A stretch of DNA of 45,361 nucleotides from Phenylobacterium sp. CCH9-H3 (GTDB lineage: Bacteria; Pseudomonadota; Alphaproteobacteria; Caulobacterales; Caulobacteraceae), in the NCBI RefSeq assembly GCF_001557235.1, contig NZ_LSJI01000046.1:1-45361 (forward strand). Direction: 5' to 3'. The translations under genes were made by a program, and so were the position numbers. The number at the start of each line of letters is the position of its first letter. Position 1 is the first letter of the stretch. Of the stretch, positions 1-9,653 are shown in pieces. Under the pieces are notes generated by a model that did no database searches, was not told where the DNA came from, and worked only from the letters and a program-made list of their open reading frames with translations.

Positions 1-333
1 GCGGGCGACCAGCTCGTCCTTGTGGAACGGCTTGGTCATGTAATCGTCGGCGCCGCCCGAGAAGGTCTTCACCTTGGTCTCGATCTCGGCCGTGCCCGAC
101 AGGATCATGATCGGGGTATTGATCTTGCCGACGCGCAGCGTCCGCAGGACGTCCATGCCGCTCATGTCGGGCAGATTCAGGTCCAGGAGGATCAGGTCGT
201 AGTCGTAGATCTTGCCCAGATCGACGCCTTCCTCGCCCAGATCCGTCGTATAGACGTTGAAACCTTCCGACTTGAGCATCAGTTCGATGCTCTGCGCGGT
301 GGCGCTGTCGTCCTCGATCAACAATACGCGCAT
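1..333 (-). CDS. ctrA: Cell-cycle response regulator CtrA, N-terminal part (truncated by window edge)
   Basis: This is the first 111 codons of an OmpR-type response regulator; the DNA-binding half lies outside the window. The translation starts [20 protein letters not shown] and reads almost exactly like Caulobacter CtrA. The receiver shows the acidic pair D8/D9, the phospho-acceptor D51 in [13 protein letters not shown], and the conserved lysine in [10 protein letters not shown] near residue 104. In the family, CtrA~P activates class II flagellar, division and chemotaxis genes and blocks the replication origin in swarmer cells. The start is the ATG at 333-331, preceded by AGGAGAGG. It is divergent from the small membrane protein and from fliI. 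The upstream region is unusually rich in GANTC sites and TTAA motifs. Identity is very secure from sequence alone. Confidence 0.97.
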   Translation of the reverse strand, partial: MRVLLIEDDSATAQSIELMLKSEGFNVYTTDLGEEGVDLGKIYDYDLILLDLNLPDMSGMDVLRTLRVGKINTPIMILSGTAEIETKVKTFSGGADDYMTKPFHKDELVAR

Positions 334-530
334 TGGCCTCTCCTGCCGCGTCCCCGCATTCCCCCACGAATTCTGGTGAATCCGCGTTATGCCTCGCCGT
401 TAACCTGCCCTACCGTCCTTTAAGACAGGTTAATGGTCGCTGGTCCCGACCTCCGAATCGTTAATCTGATTTCGGAATCCGACTCAAGCTGGGCCGGCCT
501 TCGGGCGAGTCGCGGACGTGTTGAATCTTT
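334..530 (-). promoter_or_regulatory. ctrA control region: six GANTC sites and TTAA (CtrA-like) half-sites
   Basis: GANTC motifs, the CcrM methylation target, lie at 378-382, 455-459, 475-479, 481-485, 507-511 and 523-527. TTAA motifs lie at 400-403, 420-423, 430-433 and 461-464. The pair at 420-433 reads TTAACC-TGTC-TTAA on the minus strand, a CtrA-box-like dyad with a 6-nt gap rather than the usual 7. In Caulobacter crescentus ctrA has a P1 promoter sensitive to CcrM methylation and a CtrA-autoactivated P2. The same logic is inferred here; the exact promoters cannot be placed by eye. Confidence 0.7.
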
Positions 531-618
531 CGTGATTGGACGGCGGCCGCGAAGCGCGGGTGGGAACGCCTCGCGCCGCAAGGGGTTCTGACCTGGACAA
601 TAGAGGCCGGAGATCCCC

Positions 619-981
619 ATGACCGACCACCCCGAAACCCTTGCCCCGTACCGCATGCCGTGGCGGCGCGACCAGGTGAAGCAGCTCGGCGCGCTAACCC
701 CGATGCTTAGGTATGTTCCGAGGAACCCGCTGTTCCTGATCGGCGCCGCCGTGGTCGGCGTGGCCGGCGTGCTGGCCTGGCGCAACCGCGAGCGGATCGC
801 CACCGCGGCCAGCCCGGTGATCGACGACGCCCGCGCCAAGGGCCAGGCCCTGATCGAAGAGGCCCGCACCAAGGGCGAGGAACTGATCGAACAGGCCAAG
901 ACCACCGGCGAGGCGGTTGTCGCCAAGGCTCGGACGCGTCGTCGCGCCGCACCCGAAACGACCACGCCGGAGCTACACTGA
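619..981 (+). CDS. Small membrane-anchored protein with 11-residue amphipathic repeats
   Basis: This is a 120-aa protein of unknown function. A short basic N-terminus precedes one predicted membrane segment at about residues 35-52 (PLFLIGAAVVGVAGVLAW). After it come three near-perfect 11-residue units beginning ARAKGQALIEE, ARTKGEELIEQ and AKTTGEAVVAK, then a basic tail. Eleven-residue periodicity is typical of extended amphipathic helices that lie on membranes or form right-handed coiled coils. The ATG follows GGAGATCCCC. It lies between ctrA and fliI and reads in the fliI direction, with 65 bp before the fliI start. I know no assigned function; a role linked to its neighbours would be speculation. 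Confidence 0.8.
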   Translation: MTDHPETLAPYRMPWRRDQVKQLGALTPMLRYVPRNPLFLIGAAVVGVAGVLAWRNRERIATAASPVIDDARAKGQALIEEARTKGEELIEQAKTTGEAVVAKARTRRRAAPETTTPELH

Positions 982-1046
982 AGCCTGTTCTTCACACCCC
1001 CTTAAGCCTGAAGAGGCAATGTCCCCAGCGTAGCTGAGGGGCGTGC

Positions 1047-2384
1047 GTGAAGAGCCTGGTGGCCGCGGTCGAGCGGCTTGATCCTCTGACGGTTTCCGGG
1101 CGGGTGGCCGCCGTCAACGGCCTCCTCATCGAGGCCCGCGGCGGCCTGTCGCGTCTGGCGGTCGGCGCGCGCGCCGAGATCGACCGCTTCGCCGAAAAGC
1201 CCGTCGCGGCCGAGGTGGTGGGCTTCCGCGAGAACCGCGCCCTCCTGATGCCGTTCGGCCCCGTCGAGGGCGTCGCGCCCGGCGCCGAGATCCGCATCCA
1301 GCCCCTGGGCTCGGCCGTGCGCCCCACCAAGGCGTGGCTGGGCCGCATCGTCGACGCCTTCGGCGAGCCCATCGACGGCAAGGGACCGCTGCCGCAGGGC
1401 ATCGCCGCCTATCCGCTCCGCGCCTCGCCCCCGTCGGCCCACGCCCGCGCCCGCGTCGGCGAGCGGCTGGACCTGGGCGTGCGGGCCATGAACGTCTTCA
1501 CCACTTGCTGCCGCGGCCAGCGCCTGGGCGTCTTCGCCGGCTCGGGCGTCGGCAAGTCGGTGCTGCTCTCCATGCTGGCCAAGAACGCCGACTGCGACGC
1601 GGTGGTGGTGGGCCTGATCGGCGAGCGGGGCCGCGAGGTCCGCGAGTTCATCGAGGAGACCCTGGGCGAGGAGGGCCTGCGCCGCGCCATCGTCGTAGTC
1701 GCCACCTCGGACGAGCCGGCCCTGAAGCGCCGCCAGGCCGCCTACATGACCATGGCCATCGCCGAGTTCCTGCGCGACCAGGACATGGAAGTCCTCTGCC
1801 TGATGGACTCGGTGACCCGCTTCGCCATGGCCCAGCGGGAAATCGGCCTGGCCGCCGGTGAGCCGCCCACCACCAAGGGCTACACCCCCACGGTCTTCAC
1901 CGAACTGCCCAAGCTGCTGGAGCGGGCCGGCCCCGGTCCGATCCGTCCCGACGGCACCAAGGCGGGCCCCATCACCGGCCTCTTCACCGTCCTGGTGGAC
2001 GGCGACGACCACAACGAGCCCATCGCCGACGCCGTCCGCGGCATCCTGGACGGCCACATCGTCATGGAGCGCGCCATCGCCGAGCGCGGCCGCTTCCCGG
2101 CGATCAACGTGCTGAAGTCTATCAGCCGCACCATGCCCGGCTGCCAGACGCCCGAGGAACGGGTCGTCGTCCGCCAGGCGCGCGAGGCGCTGTCGGCCTA
2201 TTCGAACATGGAAGAGCTCATCCGCATCGGCGCCTACCGCGCCGGCGCCGATCCGCTGATCGACCGGGCCATCGCCCTCAATCCGGCGGTCGAAGGGTTC
2301 CTCTCGCAGGATCCCAACGACGCCACCGGCCTCGAAGACTCCTTCGCCGGCCTCGCCGATATCCTGAACGGAGCCGCCGCGTGA
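1047..2384 (+). CDS. fliI: Flagellar export ATPase FliI
   Basis: This is a 445-aa F1-beta-like ATPase that energises the flagellar type III export gate at the cytoplasmic base of the basal body. Walker A is GSGVGKS at residues 165-171. The Walker B region reads [21 protein letters not shown], followed by the FliI/YscN signature [20 protein letters not shown]. Length matches the family. The start is a GTG at 1047, chosen because TGAGGGG lies 6 nt upstream and the N-terminus ([16 protein letters not shown]) fits FliI. It overlaps fliJ by GTGA, so the two are probably translationally coupled. The remaining export-gate gene here is flhA, on the opposite strand about 3 kb away. Confidence 0.96.
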   Translation: MKSLVAAVERLDPLTVSGRVAAVNGLLIEARGGLSRLAVGARAEIDRFAEKPVAAEVVGFRENRALLMPFGPVEGVAPGAEIRIQPLGSAVRPTKAWLGRIVDAFGEPIDGKGPLPQGIAAYPLRASPPSAHARARVGERLDLGVRAMNVFTTCCRGQRLGVFAGSGVGKSVLLSMLAKNADCDAVVVGLIGERGREVREFIEETLGEEGLRRAIVVVATSDEPALKRRQAAYMTMAIAEFLRDQDMEVLCLMDSVTRFAMAQREIGLAAGEPPTTKGYTPTVFTELPKLLERAGPGPIRPDGTKAGPITGLFTVLVDGDDHNEPIADAVRGILDGHIVMERAIAERGRFPAINVLKSISRTMPGCQTPEERVVVRQAREALSAYSNMEELIRIGAYRAGADPLIDRAIALNPAVEGFLSQDPNDATGLEDSFAGLADILNGAAA

Positions 2385-2788
2385 GTTGGGCAGAGTCGCT
2401 GATCAAGCTCTCCACCTATGAGGCGGAGGTCCTGCAGAAGCGCCTCGCCGAGATCGTGGATCGCCGCGTCGCCGTCGAGATGCGGCTGGCGATGCTGGAG
2501 GCGGAAGGCGAGGCGGAGGCCATGTTCTCGGCCCAGGAGGCCACCGCCGGCATCTACCGCGCGGGCTTCTTCGAAGGTCTCAAGCTCCGCAAGGCCAAGA
2601 TCCAGTCCGAGATCGACGTCATCCTGATCGAGGAGCAGGGCGCCCGCGACGCGCTCGCCGAGGCCTTCGAGACCCAGAAGAAATACGAGCACATCGCCGA
2701 GAACCTCAAGCTGGAGGCGCGCAAGGCGCAGGGCCGGCTGGATTCCGCCGCCCTGGACGAACTGGGCCTCCGCAAGAAGGCCGGTTAG
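2381..2788 (+). CDS. fliJ: Flagellar export chaperone/stalk protein FliJ
   Basis: This is a 135-aa almost wholly helical protein, rich in Glu, Lys, Arg and Ala, which fits an antiparallel coiled coil like the gamma-subunit-like FliJ. In the family FliJ connects the FliI hexamer to FlhA. The start is GTG at 2381, inside the fliI stop (GTGA overlap), so assignment rests on operon position, length and coiled-coil character more than on motifs. Its stop codon overlaps the stop of the convergent LysR gene; the two share TTAG at 2785-2788. Confidence 0.88.
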   Translation: MSWAESLIKLSTYEAEVLQKRLAEIVDRRVAVEMRLAMLEAEGEAEAMFSAQEATAGIYRAGFFEGLKLRKAKIQSEIDVILIEEQGARDALAEAFETQKKYEHIAENLKLEARKAQGRLDSAALDELGLRKKAG

Positions 2789-3612
2789 GCGGCGCGCGCG
2801 GTCCGATCCGCCACCGCGTCCAGGATCCGCGTCGTGGCCGGCGCCCCGACCTCCGCTCGCCGATAGGCCACGCCAACCTCGCGCCGCAGTCTCAGGTCGC
2901 TGATCGGCCGTACGATCGCGGGCGTCGACGCGGGGACCACGCCTTCGGGCAGCACGGTGGCGCCGATCCCGGCCTCGACCAGCGCGATGGCCCATTCCTC
3001 GGTCGTCGCCACGGCGGCGATCTCCGGCTTGAAGCCCAGGTCGGCGGCGCCGGCCGCGTTCTCGCAGTTGCAACGGGCGATGAGAGGCAGCCCCTTCAGG
3101 TCCTCCAGGGACAACGTCGGCTTGAACCTCAGCTTATGCCGCGGGGGTAACGCGACCACATAGGCCTCCGACCAGAGCGGCGCGAACGCCTCCTCTTCGC
3201 TCGCCATGCTGCGCGCGATGATCCGCGCATCGCAGGGCTCGTCGGCGCCGACCAGCGACAGCCTGACGGTCGGGTCATCGGAGAGCGGCTTCAGCACGCC
3301 GAGCGTGCGGGAGATGTCCAGGCTCGACATCAGGCCCACGACGATCCGAGCGGCTGGCGGCGCGGCGAAGAGGCTTTTCAGCGCCAACGCGTCGTCCACC
3401 AGCCGCCGGGCCCGGGCGTATAGCGCCTCCGCCGCCGCGGTGGCGGCCACGCCTTTGCGATGGCGCACGAAGAGCACCGTCTCGAGCTCGCGCTCAAGCG
3501 CGGCGAGGGCGGTCGAGATCGAAGGCTGCGAGATGAAGCAGCGTCGCGCCGCCGCGGTGACGCTTCCGGTCTCGTACACGGCCAGAAAGTAGCGTAGCTC
3601 GCGCAGTTCCAT
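2785..3612 (-). CDS. LysR-family transcriptional regulator
   Basis: This is a 275-aa regulator. The N-terminal winged helix-turn-helix spans about residues 1-60 (MELRELRYFLAVYETGSVTA; FISQPSISTALAALE), and the rest is a LysR effector-binding domain. It is divergent from a metallo-beta-lactamase-fold gene across an 84-bp gap. That gap holds an AT-rich dyad of LysR type, so it probably controls that neighbour and itself. The effector is unknown. Its 3' end overlaps fliJ by four bases in convergent orientation, which suggests it sits beside the fli genes without being part of flagellar control. Confidence 0.92.
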   Translation of the reverse strand: MELRELRYFLAVYETGSVTAAARRCFISQPSISTALAALERELETVLFVRHRKGVAATAAAEALYARARRLVDDALALKSLFAAPPAARIVVGLMSSLDISRTLGVLKPLSDDPTVRLSLVGADEPCDARIIARSMASEEEAFAPLWSEAYVVALPPRHKLRFKPTLSLEDLKGLPLIARCNCENAAGAADLGFKPEIAAVATTEEWAIALVEAGIGATVLPEGVVPASTPAIVRPISDLRLRREVGVAYRRAEVGAPATTRILDAVADRTARAA

Positions 3613-3643
3613 AGTCTATACCTATGTGAACGGTTTGAAATCC

Positions 3644-3658
3644 ATATTTTACGAATAT
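3644..3658. promoter_or_regulatory. Putative LysR operator (T-N11-A dyad)
   Basis: ATATTTTACGAATAT is a perfect ATATT-N5-AATAT dyad that contains T-N11-A (T3645, A3657), the classical LysR box form. It is the most AT-rich stretch nearby and lies between the divergent LysR and metallo-hydrolase starts. Confidence 0.6.
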
Positions 3659-3696
3659 CGTTCTCTGCGCAAGGGTGGGGCGTTCAGGAGAACCCC

Positions 3697-4629
3697 ATGC
3701 CTTTCCAACAGCTCACCTTGCCCCTGGCCGCCTTCGTCGCGGGCCTTCTGATGACCGCCTGCCAGGCGCCGCCCGTCGCGGCCGAACTCGCCGCGCCAAC
3801 TCCCCCGGCGGCCCATCCGCCGGCTGGCATGCGCATCGCGGCCCTGTCTTCGGGGTCCACCCAGTCGTCCGCAGCCATGGCGTACGAGGGCGGCAGGAGC
3901 GACGACCGGCGGACCTTCGTGGCCGGTGCGATCCTGGTGGATCATCCGAAGGGGCGACTGCTGTTCGACGCGGGCTACGGCCGCGATCTTGTCGAGCATT
4001 TCAAGACCGCGCCCAAGATCATGCAGATGTCGCTGAAGCCTGTTCTGACCCAAACCGTGGCGGCGCAGCTGACGGCGGCGGGAATCCCGCTGTCCAGCCT
4101 CAAGGCCATCGTCCTCACGCACGCCCATTGGGACCACGTGAGTGGTGTCGCCGACATGCCGGGCGTGCCGGTCTGGGCGAGCGCGGCCGAGCTGGCCTTC
4201 ATCCAGAGCGGCAAGGACGGCGGAACGCTGGCGCGGAACCTGGGCCTGAAGGACTACCGCGCCTTCGACTTCCCGGACGGCTCCTACGCCGGGTTCACCC
4301 GGAGCTGGGACGTGTTCGACGACGGCAGCGTCGTGTTGGTCCCGGCCGCTGGCCACACGCCCGGCTCGATCGTGGCCTTCGTCAACACGCCCGATGGCCA
4401 GCGCTACGCGTTGATCGGGGACACGGCTTGGCAGGCCGAAGGGGTCGCTTTGCCGGCCCAGAAGCCGCTGTTGACCCGGTTCGCGGACGAGGACGCCGCA
4501 GCGACCAAGGCGATGCTGGAAAAGCTGCATGCCCTGAAGGCGGCGCAGCCGGATCTGGTGGTCGTGCCGGCCCACGACGAGCGGGTGTGGGCGACCCTGC
4601 CGGCGCTCGCGCCGGCTACGGCGAAATAG
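3697..4629 (+). CDS. Metallo-beta-lactamase-fold hydrolase, exported
   Basis: This is a 310-aa MBL-fold enzyme. The N-terminus is a signal peptide ending LLMTACQAP. The Cys could be lipidated, although Met at -3 makes the lipobox imperfect. The metal-binding HxHxDH motif is THAHWDHVSG near residue 148, with the later ligands in AAGHTPGS and LIGDTAW. This subgroup includes AHL lactonases and other esterases; the substrate cannot be read from sequence. The ATG follows GGAG. The divergent LysR gene and the intervening T-N11-A dyad suggest inducible expression. Confidence 0.88.
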   Translation: MPFQQLTLPLAAFVAGLLMTACQAPPVAAELAAPTPPAAHPPAGMRIAALSSGSTQSSAAMAYEGGRSDDRRTFVAGAILVDHPKGRLLFDAGYGRDLVEHFKTAPKIMQMSLKPVLTQTVAAQLTAAGIPLSSLKAIVLTHAHWDHVSGVADMPGVPVWASAAELAFIQSGKDGGTLARNLGLKDYRAFDFPDGSYAGFTRSWDVFDDGSVVLVPAAGHTPGSIVAFVNTPDGQRYALIGDTAWQAEGVALPAQKPLLTRFADEDAAATKAMLEKLHALKAAQPDLVVVPAHDERVWATLPALAPATAK

Positions 4630-4632
4630 GGC

Positions 4633-4992
4633 CTACTTCCCCTGGCGGGCGCGTTCGGCTTCCACGTCCTGGCGCAGGACGTGGAGGTCTTCACTGATCT
4701 TGAAGATCGTCACGTAGAACTCGCAGAACGCCCGCCACAGCAGGACGGCGATGAAGACGCCCAGCATGCCCACGCCCAGGACGCCGACGGCCAGCAGGAT
4801 GCCCCAGCCGCCCTCGCGGATCGCCACGCCCACCGAGGCGCCCAGCACCCCGAACGCCAGCACGCCGATGATCCCCAGGCCCGCCCAGTAGACCAGGTGG
4901 ACGACGCTGCCTGTGATCAGGCGCTCGAAGGTCAGCAGGTCCCAGAGGAATTGGCCGTTCGTGCTCTGGGGTCGCTGGAGGGGTCGGCGCAT
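4633..4992 (-). CDS. DUF4282-like small membrane protein
   Basis: This is a roughly 119-aa protein with two or three hydrophobic segments (LVYWAGLGIIGVLAFGVLGA; GILLAVGVLGVGMLGVFIAV). Its C-terminal signature (ALLWRAFCEFYVTIFKISED, then a charged helix) resembles DUF4282 membrane proteins. I chose the ATG at 4992; an in-frame TTG at 5010 would add six residues but has no visible ribosome site. Its stop lies 3 bp from the convergent hydrolase stop. Function unknown. Confidence 0.8.
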   Translation of the reverse strand: MRRPLQRPQSTNGQFLWDLLTFERLITGSVVHLVYWAGLGIIGVLAFGVLGASVGVAIREGGWGILLAVGVLGVGMLGVFIAVLLWRAFCEFYVTIFKISEDLHVLRQDVEAERARQGK

Positions 4993-5075
4993 CCGAAATC
5001 CGAGACTCAAAAACCGGGCGAGGCGCCGGTCAGGCCCGAACCGCTATCAGCCGAACGGGCGGGCTGCAACGTCGG

Positions 5076-7169
5076 TCAGATCGCGCCGACGGTCTTCAGG
5101 CGGGCGCGGGGGTGGATTTCGTTCTGGCTCATCACGGGCGTCTGGCCGCGGAACCGCTCGATGATCGAGCGGACATACGGGCGGACGGTGGGGCTGGTCA
5201 GCAGCACGGGGCTGTCGCCAGCCAGGGCCGCGCGCTCGAAGGTTTCCCGCACGCCGCGGATGAACTCCTGCAGCCGCGAGGGGGCGAGCGCCAGCTGCTT
5301 CTCGTCGCCCGTCCCGACCAGGGCGTCCGCGAAGGCGTTCTCCCAGTCTGCCGACAGGGTCACGATCGGCAGGGCCCCGTCGTCGCCGCGGTAGGCGTAG
5401 CAGAGCTGGCGGGCCAGGCGGCCGCGGACCTGCTCGACCAGCAGGGTGATGGAGCTGGTGTGCGGCGCGGCCTCGCCGATGCCTTCGAGGATGGCGCCCA
5501 GGTCGCGGATCGAGATCCGCTCGCGCAGCAGCGACTGCAGCACGCGTTGGACCGTGGTGGCGGTGACCACGCTGGGGATCAGGTCGTCGGCCAGCTTCTT
5601 CTGCTCGGCCGGCAGGTCCTTGATCAGCTTCTGGACCTCGGCGTAGGTCAAGAGGTCCGGCATGTTCTCCTTGAGCACCTCGGTCAGGTGCGTGGTGAGA
5701 ACCGTGGCCGGGTCGACGATCGTGTAGCCGCGGAAGGTGGCCTCCTCGCGCAGGCCGTCGTCGATCCAGGTGGCGGGCAGGCCGAACGCCGGCTCCTTCA
5801 TGTGCTCGCCGGGCAGCTCCACCTGGGCGCCGCGCGGATCCATGGCCATGAGCTGGCCGATGCGGACCTCGCCCGCGCCGGCTTCCATCTCCTTGATCCG
5901 CAGGCAATAGCCCTGCGAGGGGAGGCGCATGTTGTCCAGGATGCGGACGCTGGGCATCACGAAGCCGAAGTCGGTGGCCAGGGTGCGCCGCAGCGCCTTG
6001 ATCTGGTCGGTGAGCCGGCGGCCCTCCAGGTCGTTGATCAGCGGCAGCAGGCCGTAGCCCAGCTCGATCTTGATCTCGTCGATGGCGAGGGTCTGGGCGA
6101 TCGGCTCGTCCTCGGCCTCGGCCGGCGCGGGGGCGATGTCCACCACCTCCGTCTCCGGCGGGGCGTGCGACCGCCGCCAGGCCAGGACGCCGGCGCCCAC
6201 CGAGAGCAGGGCGAACGGGATGATCGGCATGCCGGGGATGACGGCCAGGGCGCCCGCGGCGGCCGAGACCATGCCCAGGCTCACCGGATTGGTGGCGAGC
6301 TGGGTGACCAGGGCCTTGTCCGCCGAGCCCTCGACGCCCGCCTTCGACACCAGGAAGCCGGCCGCGATCGAGATGATCAGCGCCGGGATCTGGCTCACCA
6401 GGCCGTCGCCGACCGACATGATGGTGTAGGTCGAGAAGGCTTCGCCGAGCGGCACCTTATGCTGCATCACGCCGATCAGGATGCCGCCGATGATGTTGAT
6501 CGCCAGGATGATCAGGCCGGCGATGGCGTCGCCGCGCACGAACTTCGAGGCGCCGTCCATGGCGCCGAAGAAGGTGCTTTCCTGCTCCAGCTCCTTGCGG
6601 CGCTTCTTGGCGTCGTCCTGGTCGATAAGCCCGCTCGACAGGTCGGCGTCGATGGCCATCTGCTTGCCGGGCATGGAGTCCAGGGTGAAGCGGGCCGCCA
6701 CTTCGGCGATCCGGCCCGAGCCCTTGGTGATGACGACGAAGTTCACGACCACCAGGATCGCGAACACGATCACCCCGATGATGAAGTTGCCGCCCATCAT
6801 CAGCCGGCCGAACGTCTCGATGACGTGGCCCGCGCCATGCGCGCCCTCGTGGCCGTGGCTGAGGATCAGGCGGGTCGTCGTGATGTTCAGCGCCAGCCGG
6901 TAGAGGGTCGCCACCAGCAGGACGGTGGGGAAGGCGGTGAAGTCCAGGATCCGCTTCATCAGGAGCGCGGTCATCAGGATCAGGATCGACATGGCGATCG
7001 AGATCGAGAGGAAGACGTCCAGCATGAACGCCGGGATCGGCAGGATCATCAGGACGACGACGCCGATGACGCCCAGCGCCATGGCCACTTCGCCGCGCAT
7101 CACCCAGCCCATCATCTCCTTGCCGGAGGGGGCGGTGGTCATGCGGGAGGAGAAGCCGGTGTCGGCCAT
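5076..7169 (-). CDS. flhA: Flagellar type III export gate protein FlhA
   Basis: This is a 697-aa export-gate subunit. The N-terminal half holds about eight membrane segments, starting at VAMALGVIGVVVLMILPIP. The conserved FHIPEP-family stretch is recognisable in LLVATLYRLALNITTTRLIL and GDAIAGLIILAINIIGG. The cytoplasmic C-terminal half binds export chaperones and FliJ. Length is normal. It lies just downstream of flbD in the same orientation, but a 97-bp gap with two inverted repeats and a TTAACC half-site separates them. It may therefore have its own CtrA-type class II promoter. The ATG at 7169 fits the family N-terminus. Confidence 0.97.
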   Translation of the reverse strand: MADTGFSSRMTTAPSGKEMMGWVMRGEVAMALGVIGVVVLMILPIPAFMLDVFLSISIAMSILILMTALLMKRILDFTAFPTVLLVATLYRLALNITTTRLILSHGHEGAHGAGHVIETFGRLMMGGNFIIGVIVFAILVVVNFVVITKGSGRIAEVAARFTLDSMPGKQMAIDADLSSGLIDQDDAKKRRKELEQESTFFGAMDGASKFVRGDAIAGLIILAINIIGGILIGVMQHKVPLGEAFSTYTIMSVGDGLVSQIPALIISIAAGFLVSKAGVEGSADKALVTQLATNPVSLGMVSAAAGALAVIPGMPIIPFALLSVGAGVLAWRRSHAPPETEVVDIAPAPAEAEDEPIAQTLAIDEIKIELGYGLLPLINDLEGRRLTDQIKALRRTLATDFGFVMPSVRILDNMRLPSQGYCLRIKEMEAGAGEVRIGQLMAMDPRGAQVELPGEHMKEPAFGLPATWIDDGLREEATFRGYTIVDPATVLTTHLTEVLKENMPDLLTYAEVQKLIKDLPAEQKKLADDLIPSVVTATTVQRVLQSLLRERISIRDLGAILEGIGEAAPHTSSITLLVEQVRGRLARQLCYAYRGDDGALPIVTLSADWENAFADALVGTGDEKQLALAPSRLQEFIRGVRETFERAALAGDSPVLLTSPTVRPYVRSIIERFRGQTPVMSQNEIHPRARLKTVGAI

Positions 7170-7213
7170 CAGCCGTGATGCTCCAAGAGGCGGTCGTCGA
7201 CCCTGCAGACGTT

Positions 7214-7235
7214 ATCGGCGCGGCGGGGCGCCGAT
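7214..7235. repeat. 8-bp inverted repeat between flbD and flhA
   Basis: ATCGGCGC (7214-7221) and GCGCCGAT (7228-7235) are perfect complements with a 6-nt loop, in the leader of flhA. There is no T tract. It could be an mRNA hairpin or a protein-binding dyad. Confidence 0.5.
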
Positions 7236-7237
7236 AT

Positions 7238-7243
7238 GGTTAA
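7238..7243 (-). promoter_or_regulatory. CtrA half-site-like TTAACC upstream of flhA
   Basis: TTAACC on the minus strand lies about 70 bp before the flhA start. It matches one half of a CtrA box; no good second half is visible at the usual spacing. Confidence 0.3.
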
Positions 7244-7266
7244 CGAAGATGACCGGCGCGGCCTTT

Positions 7267-8634
<1,368 letters not shown>

Positions 8635-8659
8635 ATCCCTACTCCTTCAAACGCCGGTC

Positions 8660-9001
8660 TCAGACCTGGGCGTCGCCGTCCTTGATGATTTCCGTCATGG
8701 TCACGCCCAGCCGCTCGTCGACGATCACGACCTCGCCGCGGGCCACCAGGCGGTTGTTCACGTAGATGTCGATCGCCTCGCCCACCTTGCGGTCCAGCTC
8801 CAGCACCGAGCCCTGGGAGAGCTGCAGCAGCTGGGCCACCGACATGGACGAGCGGCCCAGCACGGCCGAGATCGCCACGGGGACGTCGAAGACCGGCGCC
8901 AGGTCTCCGGCGGTGCGCTCCTCGCCGAGCAGGTTCGCCAGCACGTTGTCGGCGTCGGCCTCCGGGGCGAATTCGTCGAGTTTCAGGTCGTCTTCGGCCA
9001 T
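8660..9001 (-). CDS. fliN: Flagellar motor switch protein FliN
   Basis: This is a 113-aa C-ring protein with a SpoA/surface-presentation domain (VFDVPVAISAVLGRSSMSVA; LVARGEVVIVDERLGVTMTE). An acidic N-terminal arm precedes it. It lies 4 bp after flbE and 25 bp before flbD in the fliF operon. Length is typical for alphaproteobacterial FliN. Confidence 0.94.
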   Translation of the reverse strand: MAEDDLKLDEFAPEADADNVLANLLGEERTAGDLAPVFDVPVAISAVLGRSSMSVAQLLQLSQGSVLELDRKVGEAIDIYVNNRLVARGEVVIVDERLGVTMTEIIKDGDAQV

Positions 9002-9005
9002 GGGT

Positions 9006-9653
9006 CTAGCTTTCGCTGCCGGGGATCAGGGGTTCGGCGTGCAGCCCTTCGGCGGCGAGCGCCGCCTCCAGGGCCAGGGTCACTCGGCCGGCGGCCTGGG
9101 CGGGATCGAAGGCCGCCTGGCCGTCGCCGAAATCGAGGGTGAAGGCGTGCCGCCCGAAGGCGCCGTCGGGCTTGACCACCACCGCGCCCTCGAAGCCGAG
9201 GCCGCGGGCGGCGTCTTCCAACAGCGCTTGGAGGTTCTCCGCCAGGGCCGGATCGGCCGACACCACCAGCCGGGGCTGGGCGTCGATCTCGCGGGCCAGG
9301 GTCTCCAGGGCGGCCAGCACGGGCGCCTGGGGGAACTTCTCGAGCGCGGAATCGGCGATGGCGCGGGCGCAGGCCAGCGCCAGGGCGGCCGAGCCCTGCC
9401 GGTGCTCGTGCGCCACCTCGGCCAGCCGCGGCAGGGCCTGGGCGCAGGCCGCGGCGATCTGGCCGAGCGCGGCCGCCTGCTGGGCGGCGATGCTGGCCAT
9501 GGCCGCCCGCTCGCCCTCGGCCCGGGCCGCGGCGCGGATCTGCTCGACCTCCTCGATCGGGAACAGGCGCTTGGGCCGCGGCGCGGCATAGGCGACGCCG
9601 CCCTTGGCGTCGAACTCGGTGTCGAAGCTGAATTTCTGGAGCGCTTCGGACAT
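9006..9653 (-). CDS. flbE: FliH-like flagellar assembly protein FlbE
   Basis: This is a 215-aa Ala/Glu-rich protein with a helical middle and a conserved C-terminal region (RLVVSADPALAENLQALL; ALTLDFGDG-like segment), as in FliH, which binds FliI and holds it at the export gate. In Caulobacter the gene at this operon position is flbE. Assignment comes from position between fliG and fliN, length, and weak similarity. The start overlaps the fliG stop as TGATG, a coupling arrangement. Confidence 0.85.
   Translation of the reverse strand: MSEALQKFSFDTEFDAKGGVAYAAPRPKRLFPIEEVEQIRAAARAEGERAAMASIAAQQAAALGQIAAACAQALPRLAEVAHEHRQGSAALALACARAIADSALEKFPQAPVLAALETLAREIDAQPRLVVSADPALAENLQALLEDAARGLGFEGAVVVKPDGAFGRHAFTLDFGDGQAAFDPAQAAGRVTLALEAALAAEGLHAEPLIPGSES

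Noticed and set aside
5112..7178. A 688-codon plus-strand frame opposite flhA
   Set aside because: It mirrors flhA codon for codon, with His/Asp/Gln-rich translation and no motifs; flhA is unmistakable on the other strand.
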